Assembly: GCA_050013395.1 (NCBI GenBank)
Contig: JBEKFI010000028.1
Span: 1-27,351, forward strand
From: JBEKZD01 sp050013395
GTDB lineage: Bacteria > Verrucomicrobiota > Verrucomicrobiia > Palsa-1439
DNA length: 27,351 bases
Direction of reading: 5' to 3'
Program-made: the position numbers and the translations under genes
Notes under the pieces: generated by a model
Databases searched by the model: none
The model's input: only the letters and a program-made list of their open reading frames with translations
What the model was told of the DNA's origin: nothing
Part shown: piece by piece, positions 16,960 through 23,117 of the stretch
How the letters are laid out: each line of letters opens with the position of its first letter
Numbering within the stretch: the stretch's first letter is position 1

Positions 16960-17940
16960 ATGGCGCTCTGCTGGTATTGGCTCGCAATTTTTGTCGGTGT
17001 CCTGACGTCAGCGTTCTTCTCCGGCATCGAGACGGGTTTGATTTCATTGAATCGTGTGCGTCTTCGTCACGAAGTCGAACGCAGGAACCGTCGCGCGATG
17101 ATCCTCAACACATTCGTTGAGAACACCGAGCGGCTCCTGGGCACGACGCTGATCGGCACGAATCTGGCCAACGTGGTCGTGGCGGTTTCGGCCTCGGTGC
17201 TGGCGACGCATCTGTTCGGCGCAAACGCGCTGATCGGGCTTGCCGCGACCGTTGTCGCTTCGTCGGTGCTCCTTATCGTCAGCGAGATCACACCGAAGAC
17301 GCTGTTTCGCCATTACACGCATCGCTTGTGCATGACGTGCGCCGATGTCCTGAACGCGACGGCGTGGTTGTTTGCGCCGTTGGTAGGGCTGTTCGGCGTG
17401 CTGATGCGAGCGATCGCTCGGGTGGGGAAGAGAGCGGAACAGCCAAGAAGCTTTTTTGTGACGCGCGAGGAACTCAAGCAACTCGCTAAGGAGGGGGAGG
17501 CGGGCGGCGCGCTCACTACGGATGAACGCCAGATGATCGACGGGGTTTTCGATTTCCCGTACAAAACGGTTCACGAGATCATGGTCCCGCTGTCGCGGAC
17601 TGTGACCGTCGCGCGAGATACGCCGATCCGGGAGTTGTTCGAGATCTCGCAGCGCACGGGCTACGCGCGGCTTCCCGTGCGCGAGGGCGACAAGATTTCA
17701 GGCGTTGTGAACGTGTACGAGATTCTCTTTGAAAACGTCGCACGCGATGGCAAGACCGCGCGTGAACTGATGCAGAATGCGCAGTTTGTGCGCTCGACGG
17801 ATCGGATCGACCGCATCCTGCCTGTGCTGCGCGCCAGCCGTAATCCCATCAGTGTCGTCATCAACCCCGAGGGGCAACATCTCGGCATTGTCACCATCGA
17901 AGACATCGTCGGGGAAATCGTCGGTGATGTCGAAGGCTGA
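16960..17940 (+). CDS. CNNM/CorC family protein, short form without CorC_HlyC domain
   Basis: A 326-aa paralogue of the previous gene. It has the DUF21/CNNM membrane domain at about residues 1-165 (AFFSGIETGLISLN and VSEITPKTL) and two CBS domains at about 205-325 (HEIMVPLSRTV, then GIVTIEDIVGEIVGD), but stops right after them. It therefore lacks the C-terminal transport-associated domain found in its neighbour. The start ATG at 16960 lies one base after the upstream stop; an open frame further upstream is only the overlap with that gene. Adjacent long and short CNNM proteins are a repeated pattern in bacteria and may form a hetero-oligomer, but that is inference. Confidence 0.88.
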   Translation: MALCWYWLAIFVGVLTSAFFSGIETGLISLNRVRLRHEVERRNRRAMILNTFVENTERLLGTTLIGTNLANVVVAVSASVLATHLFGANALIGLAATVVASSVLLIVSEITPKTLFRHYTHRLCMTCADVLNATAWLFAPLVGLFGVLMRAIARVGKRAEQPRSFFVTREELKQLAKEGEAGGALTTDERQMIDGVFDFPYKTVHEIMVPLSRTVTVARDTPIRELFEISQRTGYARLPVREGDKISGVVNVYEILFENVARDGKTARELMQNAQFVRSTDRIDRILPVLRASRNPISVVINPEGQHLGIVTIEDIVGEIVGDVEG

Positions 17941-17954
17941 GGGCGGCTGAGCAG

Positions 17955-18323
17955 TCAGCGGTCAGCGGTCTGATCGTTGCTCGCGTTTTTGGATGCAACT
18001 GCGAGGCCAACCATTGACACTGCGAAAATCACGATGGACGCAGCGAGTAAGCCGATGAGCCAACGGACGTGGAAAACAGTGCCCAGTCGTTCCAAAACGT
18101 CGGACTGAAAAATGTCACCGCCGGTAACGGCCTGAAAGTATTCCCCGTAGCCGCGCAAAAAGAGCGCGATCATCGCCACGAAGCAGGTGAGGAATGTCAC
18201 CGCCAACATGCCGCCGAACACGCGCTGGCCGAGATAGAACTGACCCGCACCGGGCACGACAAAGTTCAGCGTTGCAGCGAATCGCAGGCTCTTTCGCTTC
18301 TGCAGTTTTGGCGGTGTATCCAT
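17955..18323 (-). CDS. Small TM2-like membrane protein
   Basis: A 122-aa protein beginning MDTPPKLQKRK. The ATG at 18323 has GAGGA about 10 bases upstream, which favours it over an in-frame TTG at 18368. The segment LNFVVPGAGQFYLGQ at about residues 16-30 resembles the opening of TM2-type membrane domains (a GxGxFYLG-like turn between helices). Hydrophobic segments are at about 33-52 and 85-107. The role is unknown. It converges on the CNNM pair with only 14 bp between stops. Confidence 0.68.
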   Translation of the reverse strand: MDTPPKLQKRKSLRFAATLNFVVPGAGQFYLGQRVFGGMLAVTFLTCFVAMIALFLRGYGEYFQAVTGGDIFQSDVLERLGTVFHVRWLIGLLAASIVIFAVSMVGLAVASKNASNDQTADR

Positions 18324-18539
18324 GTCTGGATTATCCTCACTTCTACTGTCGGACGCGAAGCTTTTCAACAGGCTGATCGACCGGCGAGTTTGTCAGATCG
18401 TCACGGCACCGTGTTCGATCCCCTCCGTCTAGCGTCCACCCGACAATTCCGTAAACACGAGGGACATCATTGCCCGCCACGCCGCCGCCGAGCCGTTCTC
18501 CCTCGTCTGTCATGAGTTTACCTCGGATCCTCTTCGAGG

Positions 18540-18742
18540 CCTGCCGGAGGGGGCGTATCTGAGCACCACCACCGTAACCCACCGAACACCGAACGTACTG
18601 GTGTTGTGCGAGGTCGGGCGCGACCGCCGGGCGCGCCGCGTTTTTCGGGGACGGGCAGCCCAGCGGTCTGCCCCTACCTACAGCCCTGCAAAACGCCCGA
18701 GGCTGACTATGGTGGTAGTGTCGAGATACGCCCTGCCGGAGG
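18540..18742. repeat. Composite repeat-rich intergenic element
   Basis: The 422-bp gap between 18323 and 18792 has no convincing gene. Within it, CCTGCCGGAGG occurs at 18540-18550 and 18732-18742 as a direct repeat, and GGGCGTATCT at 18551-18560 has an exact inverted copy at 18724-18733. The interior holds the 20-base repeat also found at 15611, and a hairpin at 18654-18674 (GGGCAG and CTGCCC around 9 bases) followed by CCCTACC. The open frame on the minus strand across this area is not supported by codon pattern or start. The bounded layout suggests a non-autonomous mobile or REP-like element. Confidence 0.45.
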
Positions 18743-18791
18743 TTATTTCGAAAAATACGCTTGCCAAGCCGCCCCACGCGGGAGTAAATAG

Positions 18792-19289
18792 GTGCAATCG
18801 GCAAGGGGGTCGCAGCCTTTGAACGAACCAACGCTACTAGTCGTAGAGGACGACGCAGAGATGCGAGGCTTTCTGAAGAAAGTTCTCGAGACCGAGGGTA
18901 TACCTGTCCTCACAGCGGCCACTGGCGACGACGGCATCCAACAAGCGATCACCAACAAGCCGGATTTGATCCTCCTCGACCTGCGCATGCCCGCCCCGGA
19001 CGGGGTGGCTGTCTGCAAGGCGATTCGGACGAACAAGAAGACGGAGCACATCCCCATCCTTGTCATCACGGGGTCCACTTCGCGTGAACAGATTGAGGGA
19101 TCCATGACTGCGGGCGCCGACGACCTTGTTTGCAAGCCCATCGACGTGCAGGACCTGTGCCTCCGCGTCCGCGCCCTGCTCAAATGCAAAGATATTGCCG
19201 ACCCCGTCGAACGGCACCAGCACTACGGCCAGACCGTCCGCCAGATGACCGAAGAACGTCTCCCGCCCACTCGGTTGGGCGGCAAATAA
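18792..19289 (+). CDS. Single-domain response regulator
   Basis: A 165-aa protein made of one receiver domain and a short tail. With the GTG start at 18792 the acidic pocket is Glu19-Asp20-Asp21 (VVEDD), the phosphorylation site is Asp63 in LILLDLRMP, the switch residue is Thr93 in VITGST and the conserved lysine is Lys115 in VCKPID. No DNA-binding or enzymatic output domain follows, so it acts by protein contacts or as a phosphate relay. Two starts are possible: GTG at 18792 with GGAG 7 bases upstream, or TTG at 18819 with GGGGG 9 bases upstream, the second beginning close to the domain. No histidine kinase is in the window. After the TAA the same frame remains open for 57 codons, annotated separately. 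Confidence 0.88.
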   Translation: MQSARGSQPLNEPTLLVVEDDAEMRGFLKKVLETEGIPVLTAATGDDGIQQAITNKPDLILLDLRMPAPDGVAVCKAIRTNKKTEHIPILVITGSTSREQIEGSMTAGADDLVCKPIDVQDLCLRVRALLKCKDIADPVERHQHYGQTVRQMTEERLPPTRLGGK

Positions 19290-19463
19290 CAACAGTTCGC
19301 CTCACTCAAAATCGTCAGGGTCAGGACCGACTACGAGAACAAGCACGGCGTGCCCGAACCGCGCCTCCTCAACGCCGCCCCCGCCGCCGGCCACCGCCTC
19401 GCCAAACAAATCAAACGCTTGGTCCATCGACTCGACCAGAGATGCCGCGATGTGGAGTTTTGA
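19290..19463 (+). other. In-frame coding-like stretch after the response regulator stop
   Basis: The frame of the response regulator continues past TAA (19287-19289) for 57 sense codons to a TGA at 19461-19463. The text (KIVRVRTDYENKHGVPEPR, then AKQIKRLVHRL) is basic, helix-like and has the GC-rich third positions of the neighbours. It may be the lost C-terminal part of a longer regulator, or a separate small gene without a visible start. Not counted as a gene. Confidence 0.3.
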
Positions 19464-19491
19464 CATGACCCGTCAAGAATCGAGAGTTGAA

Positions 19492-19518
19492 CCCGGTCAC
19501 CCCGGTCACCCCGGTCAC
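19492..19518. repeat. 9-bp tandem repeat, three copies
   Basis: CCCGGTCAC occurs three times in perfect tandem in the intergenic stretch between the response regulator and hisF. Confidence 0.85.
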
Positions 19519-19540
19519 GACAGGTGATTAGACGGTCGAT

Positions 19541-19610
19541 GGCGCTTCACAGAAGCGCCCCTACATTTACGGTCTGGAGTTTGTTGTAGCTGCGCTTCTA
19601 TGAAGCGCAG
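19541..19610. repeat. Pair of matching palindromes upstream of hisF
   Basis: Two strong hairpins share the core GCGCTTC-NNN-GAAGCGC: 19541-19559 (8-bp stem, loop ACA) and 19590-19610 (9-bp stem, loop TAT). The first is followed by CCCTACA, as the hairpin at 18654-18674 is followed by CCCTACC. They could end transcription of the response regulator or be REP-type repeats. No T-tract follows, so an intrinsic terminator is less likely. Confidence 0.65.
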
Positions 19611-19660
19611 ATTCTCGAACGGCGCGGCAGCTTCCTTCCAAATCTTGGGACGCGCTGCGG

Positions 19661-19690
19661 ATGACAAACCCGAAGGCATTGGTGTATTCT
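19661..19690 (+). promoter_or_regulatory. Candidate leaderless promoter of hisF
   Basis: ATGACA (19661-19666, five of six to TTGACA) and TATTCT (19685-19690, four of six to TATAAT) are 18 bases apart. Seven bases separate the -10 from the hisF ATG, so transcription would begin at or next to the A of the start codon. No ribosome binding site is present, which fits a leaderless message. Confidence 0.45.
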
Positions 19691-19697
19691 CTTGCCT

Positions 19698-20486
19698 ATG
19701 TTAGCCAAACGAATCATCCCATGTCTCGATGTGGATCGCGGGCGCGTGGTGAAGGGAACGAAATTCTTGAACCTGCGCGACGCCGGCGATCCGGTTGAGT
19801 GTGCGAAGGAGTACGATCGGCAGGGCGCCGATGAATTGGTCTTTCTGGACATCACGGCCAGCGCCGAGAATCGCGCTACGATGATCGACGTGGTCGAGCG
19901 CACTGCGAGCGAATGTTTCATGCCGCTGACAGTCGGGGGCGGCATTCGCAGCGTCGAAGCCGTCCGTGCAATGCTCAAGGCCGGCGCTGACAAGACCAGC
20001 GTTAACACCGCGGCAGTGCAGAATCCAGACTTGGTGCGAGCGGGCGCGGAGCGATTCGGCAGTCAGTGCATCGTGGTCGCCATCGACGCAAAGCGCATTC
20101 ACCCCAACACTCCAACACTCCAACACTCCAGCGCCTCCCGCTGGGAGGTGTTTACTCATGGTGGCCGCAAACCCACGGGGCTTGATGCCCTCGAGTGGGC
20201 GCGTCGCGTGGAAGCTCTCGGGGCGGGCGAAATCCTGTTGACAAGCATGGACACGGATGGGACAAAGCGCGGCTACGACATCGAGTTGACGCGGGCGGTC
20301 AGCGAAGCGGTGTCGATTCCGGTGATTGCCAGCGGCGGCGCGGGCAGCCTCCAGCACATGGCCGACGTGCTGGGCGAAGGCAAGGCCGACGCGGTGTTGG
20401 CGGCGTCGATTTTCCACTTTGGCGAGTACACCGTGCTGCAGGTGAAACAGTTTTTGAAGCAGAAGGGTATATCAGTGCGTATATGA
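19698..20486 (+). CDS. hisF: Imidazole glycerol phosphate synthase, cyclase subunit HisF
   Basis: A 262-aa (beta/alpha)8 barrel enzyme. It closes the imidazole ring in histidine synthesis, using ammonia from HisH to make imidazole glycerol phosphate and AICAR. The start MLAKRIIPCLDV is the canonical one; a TTG two codons upstream is ignored. Catalytic Asp11 (CLDV) and Asp130 (VVAIDAKR) are in place, and the phosphate-binding turns FMPLTVGGGIRS and IPVIASGGAGS are intact. Odd feature: between IDAKR and WEVFTHGGRKPTG the loop is longer than usual (about ten extra residues, HPNTPTLQHSSASR region), because an 8-bp tandem repeat has been added in frame. The stop overlaps the hisI start by 4 bases. 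HisH is not in the window. Confidence 0.96.
   Translation: MLAKRIIPCLDVDRGRVVKGTKFLNLRDAGDPVECAKEYDRQGADELVFLDITASAENRATMIDVVERTASECFMPLTVGGGIRSVEAVRAMLKAGADKTSVNTAAVQNPDLVRAGAERFGSQCIVVAIDAKRIHPNTPTLQHSSASRWEVFTHGGRKPTGLDALEWARRVEALGAGEILLTSMDTDGTKRGYDIELTRAVSEAVSIPVIASGGAGSLQHMADVLGEGKADAVLAASIFHFGEYTVLQVKQFLKQKGISVRI
20106..20129 (+). repeat. 8-bp tandem repeat inside hisF, three copies
   Basis: AACACTCC occurs three times in a row, 24 bases or eight codons, in the loop following the catalytic Asp130 strand. The frame is kept because three copies are a multiple of three. This kind of simple repeat is usually intergenic. Confidence 0.9.
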
Positions 20487-20866
20487 GCATCGTTAATGAA
20501 TTGAAGTACGACGCGAATGGTTTGATTCCTGCCATTGTGCAGGAGCACGGGACCGGGCGGGTGCTGATGATGGCGTGGATGAACAAGGAGTCATTGCGCC
20601 GCACGATGGAGCTTGGCGAGACGGTGTTCTGGAGCCGGTCGCGCCAGGAGCTCTGGCACAAGGGCGCGGCCAGCGGCCACACGCAGAAGGTGAAAGACAT
20701 CGCATTCGATTGCGACAAGGACGTGCTGCTCATTCAGGTCGAACAAGCGGGTGCGGCCTGTCACGAGGGCTACAAGTCTTGTTTCTTCCGCAGCATCGTC
20801 GATGGCGAAGTGAAAGTGACCGAGCCGAGATTGGTCGATCCGGAAAAGGTGTATGGAAAAAAATGA
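20483..20866 (+). CDS. hisI: Phosphoribosyl-AMP cyclohydrolase HisI
   Basis: A 127-aa enzyme that opens the purine ring of phosphoribosyl-AMP, the third step of histidine synthesis. Family signatures are LMMAWMN at residues 28-34, TVFWSRSRQELWHKG at 47-61, the magnesium site DCDKD at 76-80 and the zinc cysteines Cys93 and Cys100 in CHEGYKSC. There is no fused phosphoribosyl-ATP pyrophosphatase (HisE) domain. The ATG lies in the 4-base overlap with the hisF stop; a longer open frame upstream runs through hisF and is not used. The repeat element directly downstream separates it from trpE. Confidence 0.96.
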   Translation: MSIVNELKYDANGLIPAIVQEHGTGRVLMMAWMNKESLRRTMELGETVFWSRSRQELWHKGAASGHTQKVKDIAFDCDKDVLLIQVEQAGAACHEGYKSCFFRSIVDGEVKVTEPRLVDPEKVYGKK

Positions 20867-20880
20867 GGACGGCTCCAGTT

Positions 20881-20997
20881 TGTCACCCTGAGTGTAGCGA
20901 AGGGCCTCTGAATGTTTGCTCACGCGCGGACATTCGATGCAGAGGTTCTTCCCCTTCGCGGACTCAGGGCTTCGGCTCACTTCGCTCAGAATGACAC
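20881..20997. repeat. 117-bp imperfect inverted repeat between hisI and trpE
   Basis: The left end TGTCACCCTGAG pairs with the right end CTCAGAATGACA (TGTCATTCTGAG on the other strand). Further inside, GCGAAGGGCCTCTG pairs with CAGAGG and the CCTTCGC stretch, and AATGT pairs with ACATT near the centre. The whole unit forms a long imperfect hairpin. This TGTCATCCTGAGCGAAG-type repeat is widely seen in intergenic DNA of several uncultured and PVC/Acidobacteria-type genomes (from memory). It fills nearly the whole hisI-trpE gap, and its right end includes the trpE ATG. Confidence 0.75.
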
Positions 20998-22445
20998 GGA
21001 GAAAACTGTTCACTCCATCCAAAACTGAATTCCTGAAACTGGCGGAGCGCGGCAACCTGATCCCCGTTTACTGCGAGATTCTTGCAGATGCCGAAACGCC
21101 CGTTTCCGCGTATCAGAAGCTGCACAAGGTCGGGCCATCGTTTCTCCTTGAGTCTGTCGAAGGCGGCGAACATCTGGGACGTTACTCATTCTTGGGGACG
21201 GACCCGCGCGAGTCAATCCGTGTGGATCGTCGCGACGGCGCCGATCCGCTGAAGCGGGTCGAGCAGGAGATGGCGAAGTTCAAGCCCGTCCCGCTTCCAG
21301 GCCTGCCGCGTTTCACGGGTGGCGCGGTTGGCTTCCTCGGTTACGAGTACATTCATCACATCGAGCCGAGCGTGCCACGGCCAAGGCGCGATGATTTGGG
21401 CACGCCCACGCTGTGCTTCATGATCACCGACACGATTCTGATTTTCGACCGTGTCAGCCAGACGATTAGAATCCTGTGCAATGCTCACGTTGCGGGCAAC
21501 GCGGCGAGCGCTTACGAACGCGCTTGTGAGCAGATTAAGCAGACTCTCAAGCAACTCTCTCAGCCGTCAACGACGACGCCACTCGAGTTTCAGAAGGATC
21601 CGCCGCCGATCAAGATCGAGTCGAACGTGACGCCCGCGCGCCACGCGGAGATGGTGAACAATGCCAAGGAGTATATTAAAGCAGGCGACATCATTCAGGT
21701 CGTGCTGGCGCAACGGTTTCAGGCGCAGACCAACGCGTCGGCGTTGGACGTTTATCGCGCCTTACGCTCCGTGAATCCCTCGCCGTATATGTTCCTGCTC
21801 GACTTCGGAGATTTTCAGCTCGTCGGCGCGTCGCCTGAAGTGCACGTCCGCTGCGAGGAGCGCCATGTGGAGATTCGACCCATCGCGGGGACGCGTTGGA
21901 GAGGAAAGACGCCTGAGGAAGACGCCGCGCTTGAGAAGGAATTGCTCGCCGATGAAAAGGAACGCGCCGAGCATCTGATGCTCGTCGATCTGGCGCGCAA
22001 CGACATCGGCCGCGTCTGCGATTTCGGCAGCGTGAAAGTGGACGAGTTTATGACGATCGAACGCTACTCGCACGTGATGCACATCGTCTCCAACGTGACC
22101 GGCAAATTACAGGGACACCGCAACGTGTACGACCTGATGCGGGCCACGTTTCCCGCCGGCACCGTCAGCGGCGCTCCGAAGATTCGCGCGATGCAGATCA
22201 TCAGCGAACTCGAAGCCACGCAGCGCGGCCCGTACGCCGGCGCGGTCGGCTACTTCAGCTTCAACGGCAACCTCGACAGTTGCATCACGCTGCGCACCGC
22301 GTTGCTGAAGGACGGCATGGCGTACGTCCAAGCGGGGGGTGGCATCGTCGCCGACAGCGATCCGCAATACGAATTCAACGAGACCGTCAACAAGGCCAAG
22401 GCCATGATCAAAGCCGTGGCGCTGGCGGAAAGCTTTCGTCGTTGA
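20991..22445 (+). CDS. trpE: Anthranilate synthase component I
   Basis: A 484-aa enzyme that makes anthranilate from chorismate, the first step of tryptophan synthesis, with ammonia or with TrpG. The N-terminal domain has FTPSKTEFLKLA, VPVYCEILAD-like text and LLESVEGGE (residues 52-60), the tryptophan feedback site. The C-terminal chorismate-binding domain has IRPIAGTRWRGKTPEED, LMLVDLARNDIGRVC, FPAGTVSGAPKIRAM and YVQAGGGIVADSDP. The ATG at 20991 gives the usual length and N-terminus. A frame open back to 20916 would add 25 residues coded by the repeat element and is rejected. No ribosome binding site precedes this ATG. TrpG is not in the window. Distinction from PabB rests on the N-terminal wording and length. 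Confidence 0.94.
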   Translation: MTRRKLFTPSKTEFLKLAERGNLIPVYCEILADAETPVSAYQKLHKVGPSFLLESVEGGEHLGRYSFLGTDPRESIRVDRRDGADPLKRVEQEMAKFKPVPLPGLPRFTGGAVGFLGYEYIHHIEPSVPRPRRDDLGTPTLCFMITDTILIFDRVSQTIRILCNAHVAGNAASAYERACEQIKQTLKQLSQPSTTTPLEFQKDPPPIKIESNVTPARHAEMVNNAKEYIKAGDIIQVVLAQRFQAQTNASALDVYRALRSVNPSPYMFLLDFGDFQLVGASPEVHVRCEERHVEIRPIAGTRWRGKTPEEDAALEKELLADEKERAEHLMLVDLARNDIGRVCDFGSVKVDEFMTIERYSHVMHIVSNVTGKLQGHRNVYDLMRATFPAGTVSGAPKIRAMQIISELEATQRGPYAGAVGYFSFNGNLDSCITLRTALLKDGMAYVQAGGGIVADSDPQYEFNETVNKAKAMIKAVALAESFRR

Positions 22446-22477
22446 CGAGGACTGACGAAGATTCCTGACAAGTAGCG

Positions 22478-22678
22478 ATGAGAATTAAACTCGAACAACG
22501 TTGGACCAAGCGCCTGTTGCGATTGCCTGAGTCAGGCATGGGCTTCCAGCGCGTGGACATGCAGCTTGCCGACGGTCGTGAACTCAAGGACGTGCTGGTT
22601 TTCAATGCGGAGGAGATGGAAGTCTCCGAAGAACTCGCCAGCAGCCAAATCAAAGACATCCGACCGTACCGGAATTAA
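22478..22678 (+). CDS. Conserved small protein, unknown function
   Basis: A 66-aa protein in which GMGFQRVDMQLADGRELKD and VLVFNAEEMEV stand out. Similar short proteins with a RVDV-x-L-DGR...VFN-EE pattern occur in many bacteria (from memory), and the DGR-VFN layout suggests a small beta fold. No catalytic residues can be named. It starts 32 bp after trpE, probably in the same transcript, with no clear ribosome binding site. Confidence 0.72.
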   Translation: MRIKLEQRWTKRLLRLPESGMGFQRVDMQLADGRELKDVLVFNAEEMEVSEELASSQIKDIRPYRN

Positions 22679-22719
22679 CACTGTTTTTGTTTTTCAGTAG
22701 GCGGCAGAACCTTCGTTCA

Positions 22720-22827
22720 GCAGGCGGCGGCATCGTCGCCGACAGTGATCCGCAATATGAGTTCAACGAGACCGTCAACAAAGCCAAGGCCATTATGCTT
22801 GCACGACTAAGCATTGTCAAGACCTAA
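22720..22827 (+). pseudogene. Relic of a trpE-like 3' end
   Basis: Thirty-five codons to a TAA read AGGGIVADSDPQYEFNET, then VNKAKAIMLARLS. The first 24 match the last part of trpE (22332 onward) with the same amino acids but about seven differences, all in third positions. No start codon or upstream chorismate-binding domain is present. It is the leftover of a second anthranilate/aminodeoxychorismate synthase gene or of a recombination event next to trpE, not a recent copy. Confidence 0.75.
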
Positions 22828-22851
22828 ATATGAAAAAATCATACTTTCCTG

Positions 22852-22880
22852 TTGACACGCGCCTGTGGGAACGTTCTATT
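22852..22880 (+). promoter_or_regulatory. Candidate leaderless promoter
   Basis: A perfect TTGACA (22852-22857) and TCTATT (22875-22880, four of six) are 17 bases apart. The ATG at 22887 lies 6 bases after the -10, the same arrangement as for hisF. This supports the start at 22887 and a leaderless message. Confidence 0.5.
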
Positions 22881-22886
22881 TGCGCC

Positions 22887-23093
22887 ATGGCAGAGGAGCA
22901 GGAACTCTTGCGCATCCAAGTAAACAACCCGGATGAAGAAATCGTCATTCGTAAAGCTCAGCGAATTCGTGAGCAATTTGGGCGTCTCTCTACCTTTTTT
23001 GCTCTTGAACAAGATGACCAGCCAGAGTCATCCATCGCCGACGAGGAAGAGTTGGCGGCTATGCATTCCCTCCGCCTCAAATGTCATCCGTAG
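22887..23093 (+). CDS. Small acidic protein, unknown function
   Basis: A 68-aa acidic, helix-rich product beginning MAEEQELLRIQVNN. The open frame reaches back to an ATG at 22830, which would give 87 aa, but a good promoter lies between the two ATGs, so the later one is preferred. No family is recognised. It ends 24 bp before the ClpP-like gene on the same strand and probably shares its transcript. It could be a partner of, or a regulator for, the protease; this is inference from position only. Confidence 0.5.
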   Translation: MAEEQELLRIQVNNPDEEIVIRKAQRIREQFGRLSTFFALEQDDQPESSIADEEELAAMHSLRLKCHP

Positions 23094-23117
23094 TGCAGTC
23101 GCTTCGGTGATTCATGG

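Noticed and set aside
18343..18831. 162-aa minus-strand open frame in the spacer before the response regulator
   Set aside because: It runs through repeats and hairpins, overlaps the response regulator start, and has no ribosome binding site or recognised motif; a part near TDEGERLGGG reads protein-like but is not enough.
19492..19518. CRISPR-like array
   Set aside because: The three 9-bp units are directly adjacent with no spacers; it is a simple tandem repeat.
20916..20990. 25-residue N-terminal extension of TrpE
   Set aside because: Those codons are made by the inverted repeat element; TrpE homology begins at the ATG at 20991.
22830..22886. Longer start for the small acidic protein
   Set aside because: The promoter at 22852-22880 lies inside this stretch, and the first ATG has no ribosome binding site.
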